This document shows, one piece after another, positions 1-13,100 of a DNA stretch of 64,000 nt. Made by a program: the position numbers and the translations under genes. The notes beneath the pieces are model-generated. The model saw only the letters and a list, made by a program, of their open reading frames with translations, was not told where the DNA came from and ran no database searches. Source of the DNA: Cyathus striatus. Taxonomy: Eukaryota; Basidiomycota; Agaricomycetes; Agaricales; Nidulariaceae. Position 1 is the stretch's first letter, and each line of letters begins with the position of its first letter. The stretch is taken from NCBI GenBank assembly GCA_025738555.1, contig JAOVFP010000007.1, positions 124,001 to 188,000 on the forward strand. The letters are read 5' to 3'.

Positions 1-487
1 AGACGTTGAACATGCATCCATATCTAAAACTTTTCAAATCACCGCGACCGACCATACATACCTACGATGTCAATATGATGATTTTCTATCTTTATCTTGA
101 ATGCTCCATGACGTACGTCACCCACAAATTAGAACGCGAATCTTTAACGAAGTTCAACCGCCCAAGCTTCGAATAGAGATATGAGCATGCGGATACAACA
201 CTGTTGGTATGTAACGATATTCCTCATGACCTGTCATGTCTGCCCTTCTGCAACAAAAAAAGCCTTTACCTATATTTTAGAGCATGATGCACCGTAATTC
301 ACCTCGGGTTAACGGAGTTCATCCTGACGTGTCATTTATCTGGTCCGTCTTTTTCCTGGTCAGAATCACATAAAATCGGCGGGAGGGTGGAATGTTTCTT
401 TACTGCTCTAGGTCCAACGTTCCTATAGGTCTGTTATTTGGCATTGCCATCTCGTCCCTGCTTAAATCTATCGTTAGCCACAAGCCA
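1..487. other. 5' edge, no gene recognised
   Basis: No coding region with splice support was found. An in-frame ATG at 392 lies upstream of the chosen start of the next gene. I did not use it because the ATG at 488 begins a clean signal peptide, so this stretch is probably promoter and 5' UTR. Confidence 0.4.
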
Positions 488-1450
488 ATGTTTTTTAAAT
501 ACATACTTACCGCCACTTTGGTGGTCATTGGGAGCTTCCAAGCTTTGGCACTTCCAGCGACTTCGGATGACAGAATAGTACGTCTGCCTACATCATCAGG
601 GACCTGCTAGGCCTAACACATTAAATAGGGACGATCAGACGAGTACGTTAACACACCAGGAGGACCTCGTCTCCGATCGCAGGTTCATTTTGTCCCTCCA
701 GGAGCACGCATTCACCACGACTCTGATACCGCACATGTCATCTCCTCGGAAGGAGAGATCCTCCTTACAACAAAAATAACCCGACAAAGCGCCACTTCCT
801 CGCTGGCGTCGCGTGATATCACCTCAGGATATGCGGCGTATTCCGTCTGGTCGAATAAGTTGGGAAGCCCTATCAAAACATTCACGACCAGTTGGGTCGT
901 CCCTCCAGCACCTAAAACATACAACGGCCAGCTTCTTTATATTTTCAACGCGCTCGAGCCGTCGTCAGGAGACGCCATTTTGCAGCCTGTTCTGCAATTC
1001 GGAACGTCGTCTGCGGGTGGTGACAAGTATTGGGCCATCGCCTCCTGGTACTTGCTTGGAGACGATATTTTCCACAGCACTTTAGTACCCGTTCAGTCTG
1101 GTGCGACGTTGACAGGCACTATGACGCTACAGAGTGTCAATGCATCCGGAGCAAGCACCAGTTACTCGTACAATTCGAAGTTTTCCAGCAGTCCCTACGC
1201 AAGCATCACAGTTACGACCACAGAGGAGTTGAACTTGGCTTATGAAGCTCTGGAAATATATTCGGTAGTGAACGCATCTGATCTTCCTACAGGGAAGACC
1301 TCTATGAACGGTATTAGCTTAACGATGATGGATGGATCACACCCATCCGTGCAGTGGACAGCGATTAACGACGCAACGGATGGGTTTAAAACCGCTGTTG
1401 TTACCAATAGCTCGACAAGTGGTGAAGTCGATTTGATCTATCCCTCCTAG
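488..1450 (+). CDS. Secreted protein, concanavalin A-like or G1-peptidase-like fold suspected
   Basis: Two exons, 488-577 and 629-1450, are separated by a 51-bp intron (GTACGT donor, CCTAAC branch, TAG acceptor). Together they give about 303 residues with no stop. The ATG at 488 starts a signal peptide (MFFKYILTATLVVIGSFQALA) with likely cleavage after ALA. The mature part has a short N-terminal region, then SGYAAYSVWSNK and a beta-rich core with TTSWVVPPAP, ILQPVLQFG, YWAIASWYL and SGATLTGTMT. These motifs recall uncharacterised secreted beta-sandwich proteins of basidiomycetes related in fold to G1 (eqolisin) peptidases. That assignment rests on motif memory only. I did not identify catalytic Gln/Glu residues with confidence, so peptidase activity is not claimed. 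Confidence 0.7.
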
Positions 1451-2723
1451 TCAATATTGTTAGTAATTGTAATGTATTTTGTACTTCAGTAATGCAATTG
1501 ACCTTTGTTATATGTATCTACCGCCATTTTTTAGCGTCGTCAGATATTGAATCGCTTGAGTACTGAGATGCTGAGGGGGACGTCCAACAACTACCAATTA
1601 GCTAGAGCATGCGATTAGGTCAAGACCAAGCAAGTAAACTTTACTATCAGCGCCGTATCTTGACGCCATTCATATCAAGATGGGTTCCATGAGTTTGTAC
1701 AAAACCGTGCAGAACTACGTTAGCAACGTACAGCCATGGAACAGTGGTGCGATCCGGCCAGAATATGAGACAAGTTCAACAAGTTCAACAGAACCTGAAG
1801 TCAAATTAAGGGTCAATTCGCGGTGTTAAAACGTTCATAAGATACTTAGAAGAATCTCAAAGAACAGGAGTTCTAGACACCTCTAATGAAGAAGTCTTTC
1901 AAGTTTAACGTCGTTTAATTGTCGCGAGCTGCGACTATCCGTAATAGACAAACTTCTTCAACTTCTTGAGTTATTCGGTCCGAGCGAACGGATAGGTGAT
2001 AAGTAGATTGTTGGAAGGCAAAGCCACTGCTTCGAAATTCGAACGCCTGAGGCACAATGACTTAATCTTCGAGCCCGTGATAAGTAAACACGTGAAAATA
2101 CTTCGCAGCTGATATTAGTGATAACAATTTCAGCAGATTCTGTCGGTCGTGGATAATGAGATACTCATGAATCATGGCATCGAAGTCTAGGAATCCAAAC
2201 GTAAACAAGTGAGTGCGTCACCGCCGCACCGGTATACCTGCTCTCCTAAGTCTGTCATCATCCTTGTTGAACGAATGTCTACGAATGTCCTCGAGCAGGT
2301 CGGAACTCCGGCATAAGTACTTAGGATGTTTAAGATCTCATGCTAAACAGCTAAGCAATGCGAGTGATCAGGCCGATTCTCCAGCTAGGGTCAGCTTGGG
2401 TCCGGTCCGTTAACGTCAGAAAAGCCAAAAACGTTAATGCCCCTTTAAATCGGAGGTACTAGACGTGTGGGGAAGTGTCAATCAGACCACTGAACGCTTC
2501 TGAAGGTCTGAGGGAAGAAGTTCATCAAAATCAAATTGAATGAATTAATCGTAGGGATATCACAGATGTGCAGCATTGGTGTGAAAGAGAGTATGGAAAC
2601 GAAATGAAAGGATATGTGACCGAAGTATATGTTCAAAAAGTGTTCATGAAGGACCAAGCGTTAGGGATGCTGATCACAGGTTGAAGTTCGAAATAGGCTG
2701 TTTGTGGCGCTTATGCTGGACTT
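1451..2723. other. Intergenic, nothing recognised
   Basis: Mixed-composition DNA with many stops in all frames. The short open frame at 2213-2413 has no splice context or recognisable motif. Confidence 0.4.
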
Positions 2724-3555
2724 TCATGTAAAATGTTGTCGGATGACTATGGCGAACGTAGCCACGATCAGAGACACAACGATGAATGCGATCACGGAGA
2801 TGCCTATTCGCGATGCAGGATAACGACCCGTTGGGAGAGTCGCTTGGACTTCGAAATAACGGTACGTTCCTAGACGTAACAGAAAAACCGAAACGATCAG
2901 AAAGTGGACAATGCGAATGGAACGTGAACTTCGGCCACCTATTAACAAAACAAGTAAGGAAGAGCCAATTGCTGCTGCGCCTAGTGGAGCGGCGAGCGAC
3001 TGCGTTCGCTCAGAGAGTTTGAAAAACTGAGTCAACGCTGTATATGATACGTTAGGCCCCATGCCTTTCTCTCGCGATCAACACGAATTAACGCACCAAC
3101 TCCTGCTGACGCAATTCCTAAACTCGTCCTCACGTACGCCAAGTAGGTCCGTTCAGACGCCAAATGATCTCTTGCGACGCTACCATTGTTCAAAAGCCGA
3201 AGAGATGGCTGCCATCGGTCCGAGCCCGAATGCGTATGGTCGTGCTCATCGGATTCATCATCCTGTACTGATTCCAATGGAGTCGCAGGTGGCCTACGGG
3301 GACCACTTGGCGCCTTTATTGAGTCTGCTTCTCCTTTGGGGTCATCAGAGCTAAACAGTCCATTAAAAGTCTTATCAAGTCTTTTGACAAAACCATTAGT
3401 TAAAATGAATGAAAGATAAGGAAGATATGAAAGCCGCCTACATACCTGCGTGTGGTACCCCCTCTCTGCGATATCAACGGTGACGTCTCTGAGCTGCTGT
3501 TTAGCGTGGATGTCATTGTGGGTCCATTAGCCACCCCACTGGTTACGTTGGTCAT
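2724..3555 (-). CDS. DUF202 domain membrane protein
   Basis: Four exons on the minus strand (3555-3446, 3380-3085, 3037-2939, 2869-2724) join in frame to 216 residues. Introns are 65, 47 and 69 bp; the 47-bp one has a perfect CCTAAC branch and CAG end. The first ~95 residues are polar and acidic (DDESDEHDHTHSG). Then comes the DUF202 signature ARDHLASERTYLAYVRTSLG, followed by three hydrophobic segments, with GTYRYFEVQATLPTGRYPAS between the second and third. This matches the YidH/DUF202 topology found alone in small fungal membrane proteins and fused in vacuolar transporter chaperone (VTC) subunits. The true role is unknown; a vacuolar or plasma-membrane location is inferred from family members. 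The 69-bp intron is open in frame, so its retention would not truncate the protein. Confidence 0.8.
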
Positions 3556-6500
3556 AGAATTGGCAGAGAAATCTAAGGAATATATTACAAGTCTAGTAGA
3601 GTTTCCTTGCTTCTAAGAGAGGGATGTCGCTGAGAGCAAAGTTGGGAACGAGGAGAGCGCATCGTCGGCGTCAAGTTCAAGGTCAACGACGAACGCGTCA
3701 ACTTTGCCCCAAAACGCGCAATTGACATTGCCGGATATCACCGACCGTCGCTTACATAACTTACTAAGGTTTTGTTAGCATTTGCGGAGATATCTATTTT
3801 ATGTCCGTGCATAAACGAAGATCCTTCGGACGCTGTTCAGAGGTGTTCACTGAGACAATTTGTTTCTTCTTCACCACATATATGTTTGGCGTCTATGGTG
3901 TCAACATCCACAGTAGAATTATCCTTGAAAAGCTGTGCTAGAGCAGGGTTGAGGGATCTCGTGGTTTGATGTTGAGCAATACATACATCAAGCATACATC
4001 TATTTTGAGCGGTTGAACATCGTCAAACAGCAGGAACAGCGTGATAAATTCATTCTAATCCAGAGAAAGCTATATCTATCACACCCCTTCTGCTGTTCAT
4101 GGCAATCGTTCACCCATGCAGCTGTTCATATGTAGCCCGATCCTCGGTATTATACATGTATAAATATCATGATCAAATGCTTCCGTGAGGGACTATCCAA
4201 CCAAATCAATGATCATAGCCTCGTGTTACCTTCTACTCACAGAATAGAGCTAGGATATTGGCGTTTATATTTTGGTGTACAGCCTACTGCTAACGGAGTG
4301 TTCTCGGTATTCTTGACTGGATAACTGAGTTTTCGGGGGGGTGTTTCACATTTGATTTCTGTCAATGCTACAATTCTGCACTTTGTATGAGACATTTGGT
4401 ACACAGATACATGCATGCAAGTGCTCGTATGGCGCAGCAGCGTGCGACCTCAGAGATGCTCGAGGAATAGATAGTGCGAGTAGCTGTTGAGTCGAGAATG
4501 TATCCCTGATTTTACACCCTATCAATGTTCGAACTGCATGCTATGTCCAACTGCGTGGAATACTCTGGTCAGCTTGGGGTAAGGGAAGGAAGCTTCATGT
4601 TGAATTCCATATACGATTTACATTTTTACCCCCGAGTTGCTGCGTCCACGCTTTGATGTTAAGTTTCTTCTACATAACTCCTATACCATTGAAGAACCAG
4701 ACCTAGTGATGCAGAAACCGCCCTCGTAAGTTACCGAACAGTTTTCATATGCGCTTCCTGAGACTAACCGTTTAATCCCCATCTCGGAGCTCGTACACAG
4801 GAAATTGAGGATACTTAACATAATAGGGAGGGGACCATGAATTGCCTCGTGTGATAATCTCGCCATGTGGGATGGAAGGCGCCATACATGATTCAGACTC
4901 ATAGTGGGATTTAAAATTCTACGCCCTGTGGAATAAGGCCACGGGTGTGGCGCTGTTCAAAACTCGAGGGAATGATTGGTATCATTCCGTAGTTTAGTGA
5001 GTATGTTCACCTAAAAGCGGTCCGATTCATTTCATTGGCTTTTGTCTTTAGGCGTCGTCGCAGAATTTAGACTGTACATGCAGAGTGCGTACGGAGCTGA
5101 TCGACTGCTAAACGAGAGCCAGATGATTTAAGACACACGACTTATAGCCCGCTGAAGCGCTGAATACTCGTGTTTTTGAAACGATAATTTATCAGTATTC
5201 ACGCTCTATACTACAAAAGATCATGCGAAAATAGCGACGATAATTCAGGCCAAGTTCCTGGAATAGGAGATGAACAAAAGTTATACCAACACTGCGTGAC
5301 GCACGGAACTACACGGTGTCCCATTCCGGGGACACAGGAATCCGTGAATGCCTGAACCTCGGACCTCCCATTTTATACTCTCACCGGTACCGCACTTGAG
5401 TACCGTGCCCAGAATGGTGGGGTACGGTATCAGTTGGCCACGTTCTACCAAGTACACACGATGTATATCTTAACCTACTATTTTCTTCTTGATTGGCGTC
5501 AATCCGGCGTAAATGCCGCTTTCCATTCTAGGGTGAATACGTCTAATAACGAGCTCAGTGCGCAATCGATTCCTACGCCAGGAATATTTTTGAATAAAAT
5601 GTACAAACCGTTTACAATATATAAAAATGACTGCTCGGCCCGACGGCTACGCTCGGCGACCTCCTCCCATTCAAACACTTGTTCATGAAGCCAATTGAGG
5701 GTGTAACGAGGACCGAAGTGGTTTTCAGTCGAAGCAATAGAGAAGTCCAAGCAGTTTCCCAGCAAGGTCACATGCATCTCTAGGTTTGATAATTGAAACA
5801 TTTGTCTTCGCGTGAGACAACTTTCGCACCAAACGTCACTTCCGCTCCCGGTGTGCAGATCAGCAGGACTCGAGGAAGGTTGACAAAAAGCACCGAGACT
5901 ACTCAGCTCCGAAATGTGTGACTTTGATATAAACCACTTCCATAGAATATTCAGGAGCAACGGCTGAACAGTGGGTTGTGGTCGTTGTTGTCAGTGAGCA
6001 ACACATTATTGGCGAGCCTTCAAGGAACAGCCTGACATATAAATACTGTTATTACGATATTATATGTATCCTGAGAGAATGTAATACTGCGCATTTCATG
6101 AAACATAGAAGTATGTTCCTATGCTGATTCCTGTGGCGTTTTGGTTGCGTTCTGGTGGTAAGAACTAGCCAAGAGCAGAAGCAACCATGTACATACAGAG
6201 AGACGTGGTGAAGAGATGTTCCACGGAGCCGTAATTTTCTCCCGCGTACGCGTAAGAGTAATTCTCAGATTATTATAATCTGTATATTTGCAGGGCATGG
6301 TTGGACATATGTCTGCGTCTTTGTGGAACTCTGCACCAGCTGCGGAAACAAGAGAAAACCCGATTGCGGGTCAGGAGAAAGAAGTTTGATCGGTGGCTAT
6401 TGTAAAGCTGTAGCAAAATAGCAACAAATATGTAGTTAAGTAGACTCCCTGAGTCCCTGCAAGAATGACGTTTAAACCCTTCGAAAGAGCTCTGCATCGC

Positions 6501-8404
6501 TTGAGCACACTGAGGCAATTCTGCTTCATATCACCCTCATGAATTTCGGTGGCCTGTGATACCCGCAACCTAAAGCACAAAGATAAGCAGCATACCAATG
6601 ACGAAACTATTTATGTAACCCAAATCCCAATACGGATTTCAAAGAACGGACGCGCCTAAATTCCACGTGGCTCTCCGGCCAAATCCGGCTACCAACATAT
6701 CCGTCCCCACACAAACTTTCTTCTTGATCACCTGGTGAATTCTCCGTTATTTGCAGAGTCCCCTCTAGGAACCTCCCCTTCTGATGTGTTTCTTCATCTT
6801 CTGATCGATAAAAATGCACTTATATGGAAGCTGCTTCTTGGTATGCAGAGATATCATGATGTTGCGTATTTTGCACCCTCCTTTGGTTAGGGTCGCCGAA
6901 TGATATGGTGCGGCCGGCTAAGGTTTACGAGAAACTCTATCTTTGTAAGAATTCAGTACAAGTACTGAGTGGCCTCGAGAAGGTGTAATTATTTTTTATA
7001 GCGGCAAAATGAAACGAACAATCTACTCACCGGCCTACACGGTTTCGCTTTTCAGAATATTAAACGGCGCTCATTGGCGTCAGTAGCACCCACAAAATAA
7101 GCCCAGTCTTATTGTTTCCAATAAAGGCTACACGCCTCTCAAATGCCTCATGAAACTAGATGATACGGCATTGCAATGATCAAATATGACCTTTCTCAGT
7201 TATCCCACTAAGATAAATGTGATTCGTACCGGGACATCAATAGATTAGATCACCGAAAATCTGCACGCTGAAAAGGCGAGGCTCGAAATAACGATTAAAG
7301 GTAAATTGAAAATTAGTTCAGTATGTACACCGGGCCTGAGCTATGACATATAGCAATTCAACTGCTTAATGGTCGTTTAGATACCCCAGCTTCTATTTCA
7401 TTTGAATTCCAGGAAATGAGACTGTAATCTATCTCACTCGCGCCACAGGTTACTTCACAATTAAATTCCATACCCAGTAATTCATATAAACATTTGAGGA
7501 AGCTTTGGAACAATAGAAAAAATCCAACCTTATTACTTTACCTACCATCATCATAGACCTTAACTCTGTCGCTGGGATATGGTGGCTCAGTATAGCTTTC
7601 AGCTATGTCTCCAGCAACAGAAATATCTGAATACTCGCTAAAGGGTTTAAATATAACCAATCGAAGCACAGCGTCAACTTTAATATTCATAAATTGAACC
7701 TGTCGACATCCTTCGTTCATTATAAGATAAAATAAGGCAAGAATATAATTTTGTATCCTGCCAACTCGACGGCGGCCGACTGCATAAAACAATAAATTTA
7801 ATTGATCCAGAAAAGCGTTTATCTAAGCACAACACTTATCTAGGGAACTGTCATATCGGCATCTCACATATGATATCCTAATCGGGAAAGGTGAAAGAAC
7901 AGGCGTAAAACCGGATCCACTCGACACTAAACTTTAAATTTCAGGTGCGAATTGAATTGGATGATATGTTGTAATAGTACTGTGGAGGTACATACTGCCG
8001 ATGATAGTCGATTTGACGTGACAGGTCTATGAGAGTAGGTCAGGGTGGAGTGTTTTATTTAATTCATACTTGCCTATTATTCGAGACTCGTAAGTGAATA
8101 TTCTGCAGTGCTGGACATGTGGTTTAATAGGAATGACCGGTCCGAGCATTAAGCAAGATAAAGAAATGCGTTCATTTCATGCAGTGTAGGTACACAAAGT
8201 AACAGGAGACGAGAGACAAGTCACCCGAGGAGATGAAGGTGTAGGTCGTAACGTAATTCCAAACTGGATCTAAAACCAGAGAAGAAGAGGCAGTATGATG
8301 CGTGGATTGAAAGCCTGAAGAAGCCAGATCATGGAAAGGTACGAACGGTCGGAGCTCGTGGGGCTCAAACATAGCTTTACGGCTCTGAGAAGGGAAATAA
8401 TAGC
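3556..8404. other. Gene-poor AT-rich region
   Basis: Nearly 5 kb with only short, unsupported frames. It holds one weak minus-strand open frame (5499-5960, listed separately). At 5315-5336 there is a small inverted repeat (GTGTCCC / GGGACAC arms around a short loop). No transposon protein, terminal repeat or RNA gene was recognised. It may be decayed mobile DNA. Confidence 0.4.
5499..5960 (-). CDS. Hypothetical open frame, weak
   Basis: A 153-codon open frame whose first codon is TTG; the first ATG lies about 50 codons in. Parts look protein-like (a charged EWEEVAERSRRAEQ segment followed by a hydrophobic stretch, and four cysteines). I recognise no family and found no flanking exon with good splice sites. 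It could be an exon of a decayed gene or chance. Confidence 0.15.
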   Translation of the reverse strand: MLLNILWKWFISKSHISELSSLGAFCQPSSSPADLHTGSGSDVWCESCLTRRQMFQLSNLEMHVTLLGNCLDFSIASTENHFGPRYTLNWLHEQVFEWEEVAERSRRAEQSFLYIVNGLYILFKNIPGVGIDCALSSLLDVFTLEWKAAFTPD

Positions 8405-8944
8405 CTATAGCGGAGTTCGGCGAGCAAGTGTTTGTTTCGTCTCAGTCCGGTAGGGGACTTTGCATTTGTGGATTCGTAAGCTTGTGGTAGGGCATAGGAG
8501 GCATAGGAGGTAGGCACGAGCAAGGCCGAGGAGAAGACTGGAGAAGACCTTGTAGACTCGAGCCTCGACATAGTTTGAAAGGCGGGGATCTGATTTGATA
8601 TCTTTTGATTTGATATGGAGTGGATCATAGTCGACATCATAGCCTGTGATTTGACCAGCAGAATAAATTACAGTTTCATATCTGCCAGCTAGTGTGTACA
8701 CGGGCTGCGGAGTGGGGTAGAGCGGAAGATGATGAACCTGGCTGGGCTTGGAATTAGTGGCTAGAATATCCATCCGAGATAGGACTTTTTCCAATGAGAA
8801 AATTATGGCGAGTTCATTCAATGGTCGGATGGATCGCGCCGCCTTAGTGTATAGATGAAAGCCCGTATGTGCACACACCCGAGAAAAACGCGACGAGAGA
8901 GCAATATATCGCGAGGATCCCGCGACGGACGATACAGTAGGCAT
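8405..8944 (-). CDS. Hypothetical protein, about 179 residues
   Basis: An unbroken frame with a genuine ATG at 8944, composition less biased than the flanking low-complexity DNA, and one moderately hydrophobic segment near the C-terminus (SSLLLGLARAYLLCLLCP). No domain is recognised and there are no convincing introns. It lies about 1.2 kb upstream of, and divergent from, the transcription factor gene. It could be real or chance. Confidence 0.25.
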   Translation of the reverse strand: MPTVSSVAGSSRYIALSSRFSRVCAHTGFHLYTKAARSIRPLNELAIIFSLEKVLSRMDILATNSKPSQVHHLPLYPTPQPVYTLAGRYETVIYSAGQITGYDVDYDPLHIKSKDIKSDPRLSNYVEARVYKVFSSLLLGLARAYLLCLLCPTTSLRIHKCKVPYRTETKQTLARRTPL

Positions 8945-10122
8945 GGGTGGGTAATAATTCCAGAAAAGGAGAAGTGACTTGAGTGAGAGGTGTGAATGAT
9001 GCGCCCGGGTAGGAGATGTTCCAGGCTAACAATACGTACCCATCGAAAGGGAAATTTCCACGTCAGTGCCACGTGGGAAGGAAGGCTAAGTGTTGGGCAT
9101 GGGTGTACTGGAGAAAGAGACTAAGCCTATATTTGCTATGTGAGTGACGGAGAATTGGAGAAATGGGAAGGTGGGGGCGTGGGAGGGAGTGGGGAGGGTC
9201 GACCCGTCGTTGCAATTTGTCGTTGTGCGTCGGTCTGGTCGGGGAGAAGAGAGAAACCAAGGAAATGTAAAAAAACATGGGATACGAACGGTTTCCTGGG
9301 CCACGGAGGAGGCGATATGATGCAGACCTTGAAGACTTGTAGATTTTTGGATGAATTTTGCAGAAGTAATGTGGAGAGATGGAGAGAAAGGATCGACATG
9401 AACGCTAAGCCACGTGGGGCTATGAATATCTTATGACGATATGGTGGGTGTGGTTGAGGACGAGGAGGAGGGAAGTTGGAGGACGGGGGAGAGTCGGACA
9501 GCGGAGTGGACTGACTCACGTGGATAACAACCAGGTACAATCCGCCGCGCCGGTTCCGAGATGTGGGAAGAAGTCGTCAAACGGAGATTGTGCTGGATTT
9601 GAAAGCCTCGTGGCAACGGCCCTTGGCTGCCCGATCGGGACTAAAGTTTGGCACCAGACGGGCGACTCATTTCTCTCTCCAGCCAGTCCTATGTTTGAGC
9701 CTTTCTGCCCGTGGCTGTCACACCGACGATTACCCGACTCTCCTCCTGTCTGGCTCTGGTTTACTGCTCCTGCTGCAATATCTCCAAGATTTATCTATCA
9801 TCTCTTTCAGTCTCCTGCTCTCATCTCGTATTCTACCTTGAGTTGTCGGAAAAAAAAAACAGAAACAAAAACAAAAACAATCCATATGATCTTCTGATCT
9901 TCTAATCCATAAAGCGTTTCATAAGATTCTTCTCATTGGAGTCGCGTTTCGCGATTTACCGTGGGCACGAGAAGTAACCCCTTCTTGCACATATTCCAAA
10001 CTTGACCTCGCGTGGCTCTTACGCATTCCATCGACATACAACTATCACTGTATCACTCTCTCCCCGTTTGGAACGTCCTGCTTTCTCACTTCCAGAACGC
10101 TTCCTCTTCAATCCCGTCAGTT
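8945..10122. other. 5' flank and probable long leader of the Zn2Cys6 gene
   Basis: Contains strand-biased purine/pyrimidine stretches (9140-9500 purine-rich on plus, 9700-10100 pyrimidine-rich) and an A-rich tract at 9850-9880. Open frames on both strands here are low-complexity shadows. Pyrimidine-rich leader DNA is common ahead of fungal start codons, so I read this as promoter and 5' UTR. Confidence 0.35.
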
Positions 10123-13100
10123 ATGGTCGCTAACACCACCAGCGATCTATACTCGCCCTTCCAGCAACCCATGATCCACGAAGAACCTCAATCTAGCGAG
10201 GAAGGTTCAGGTCTTCATTCTCCTGTCTTCACCGCCCCATATCCTTCTCCCCAGGCTGACAGTTGTAAGTCACTACCACCTACTTGTAGTTGCTATCGCA
10301 CCCGCTTTCTAGTATGTCGCGCTTACTCCATTTCCCCTCATTCCTTCCGCCAATTAAGTCCGGTATCAACCTGATCCTATTGACGTCCAACATGCCGCGG
10401 GCAACTTTGCTCAGCCGCACTACGACTATACACATTCGCTCAATATCCAACAACAGCCTCCGATCCTCGATACCAGATTAGAGCTCCCGAGCCCCGGCGC
10501 GCGACAGGTCACGTTCCCCACTCAGCCGTTCGCCCTCTCACCTCGTAACCAGCTTGGGCTCGACTTCCCTGTCTCCGTGAATCCTCGTATCCCTTCGACC
10601 GTCCACACTGGCGGGCCCATCGACTACAGGTATAATCCGGCCTCCGAACGACGGTTGCCTGGTGGACCTTCTCATGACCCAACATATCCCCGACATAGCG
10701 CTAATTCAACTACTACACTGCTCATGGAGGCTGATCACAGGCCGCCACCTGCGACCCCCACAGAACATGAAGAACCTTCTGCGACCGGCACGGCGAGCAC
10801 TTCGAGAGAATCGCGAAAGGAGATATCCTCTGTTGTCATAGCCTGTCGTCAATGGTATGTACTTTCGCCTTCATTATAACTTTCATTAAGCCTTTTAACG
10901 GAATACTGACGGATGACGGGCTTCCTTACCCTGTTCGCTGCACTAGCCGTGGCCGCAAAATTCGATGCGATTCAACAAGACCTCAATGCAACAATTGCGT
11001 CCGAAGATCTAATCCCTGCGAGTACGACTTGGTGCCAAAACGAAGAGGACCAGATAAGCGTCCTGGCACTCGACAGCGATCATGTAAAAAGCGGCCTCTC
11101 GATGGCTCTGTTCCTCCTCCACCCCCGAAACGCAAACGGACTAATCCCTCAGAGACACGCGAATCGGCACCATCAAGAGTCAAAGAAAATATGGTCAACG
11201 ATACGCGTTCTCAGAACCAGTCCAGGCATTCTGATCGTACACAGGATGCTGCCCCTCCCCCTCATTCCTCCTCCCAACCTCTGGCCCCGCCTAATGATCT
11301 ACGGATCTCCACTGACCCTTCTGTTCTTTCGAAGGTACCTTATGGTTTCTTACCTCCTGGGCGATTTCAGTGTTAATCATAAGAAGTAGCAGGATGTATC
11401 CCAGACGTATCGCCGTCAGACAACTTATGGATACGAGTCCTCCTTCCCCCGGCCATTGGATGTAAATACCCTTCAGACTCCCATTACCCCTCAGCATCGC
11501 ATGTTTCCTACTCCAAGTTCACCCATCCTTCGGTCCAAGCAGAAGGAGTGGTGGGACAAGATCTTAAGTCAATATCAGTGAGTCACTTGTCTTCAGTGGC
11601 GACTTGTATAACTTATCGTTATTCTCTCCAAGTACTTATCACGACATCGTGACTAATATACGGTTCTTGTATGTACAAGTTCTTTTCTTTGATTTATCTT
11701 ATGTGTCTCACTTTTAACTTCAGGATCGACAATACTGCGCCGCTCCTTTATTTCATCAACGTCGATTTCCTTTCCACTCGCCTCTCGAACGAGGCTGAAC
11801 GTCTACAAATCCAGCCAGCCTTCATCTTTGCTGCTTTGGCTTTAGCCCAACTCATGAGGTCAAGCAGCACGGAACAAGGCCCGCAAGGCGTCCGTCGTGC
11901 CATCCAGCTTCGGAATCAAGCCGAAATTGCCTACAGAGATGCAGTGCAACACGGGTGGGTGGATGCTTCCCTCGCAGAAGCTGCTTTGGTAAGTTTCCCA
12001 TTCATTCATTTATTCCAACGGGTTTCATAATGTCTGATGCACCATTTTCCCTGTTCAGGTTCTCGCCCTTTTTGAGTCGTCGTCTTACCCTGAACACACT
12101 TTTCAACGCGCCGCCACCGCACTGTATAAGCTGGATGAAGTCATTTACAACATGCAGCTCACTGCCAATGATGATCGAGATCCGGAGGTCTCGAGATTCG
12201 CACCGGACTCCGTACCCATCGTTGACACCGGTGTTGATATTCCGTACAACGCCCACGATGAGCGTATGACGTGCTCTTGCTATCTTCCAGAGGCTGGAGG
12301 ATCACCTGGTGATCCCCATAACAACCGCCACTACCCTTTACCTTGGGACCGCAATTGGACTTCAGAGGAAATTCGGGACGAGGAGATCAGAAGGCTTTGC
12401 TGGAGCGCTCTTAGTCTAGCATCAAGTTACAGCGCTCAATGTGCTGCTTTCAACAAAAGGCCGCCGAAGCTTAATCTCAATGACCCCTCCAAAGTGAGTA
12501 ATCACACGTCAGCTGGATGGTAGACACCCCAGTTCGCTGATATTCCTCTTCAGTACGTTTTGCTTTTCCCAGGCGAAGTTCTGGACCGTGCCTCACTCAA
12601 CTATCGATCCGCTGACTCGCTCTCCCCCAAAGAGTCAGTATGGGCATTATACTGCCGCGCCATGCTGCTTTGGAATTTTTGTTGTCGATTCCGTGAAGAT
12701 TCCTTGCAGTACGAGGAGAAGGCAGAGCATGCTCATGAGGCCTATGTTGAGGCTCAGATGATCCAAGATGCCCTCGAGCTGCACAAGTGTAACCTTGATA
12801 CTACCCTGATTTACATGACAAGGGAGTATATCTACAAGTATGTCTCGAAATCAAAGTTTGTCTTATTCGTAGTTCTCACATAGTTTCCATTTTTAGTACA
12901 CGACTCTTGGTAACGCAGGCATTGCGCAGGTTCGTGTTCTTGAAATCGTACGTCGAACTTTCATTGATTTCACCTTTTTCTTGCAGCTTATATGGGCTGA
13001 GTAGAGGACCCACGACTACTCCAGGTCCTATCTTCAAGAGGCAGCAAGCAGAGGAGTGGCGTATGTGTAAATATTTTCCATTTTGAGACCGTTCTCACCT

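Noticed and set aside
392..487. Upstream in-frame ATG of the first secreted protein
   Set aside because: Using it would place 32 residues ahead of a well-formed signal peptide; the ATG at 488 fits secretion better.
8466..8512. Short GGCATAGGAGG direct repeat
   Set aside because: Two units only; no array or function suggested.
9136..9540. 134-codon minus-strand frame, Pro/Ser-rich
   Set aside because: Low-complexity product of a purine/pyrimidine-biased leader; overlapped by equally long plus frames; no motif.
9433..9897. 154-codon plus frame upstream of the Zn2Cys6 gene
   Set aside because: Starts with a non-conserved context, ends in an A-rich tract, no recognisable domain; probably 5' UTR.
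10913..11389. 158-codon frame inside the transcription factor
   Set aside because: Shadow of the exon encoding the zinc cluster in another frame.
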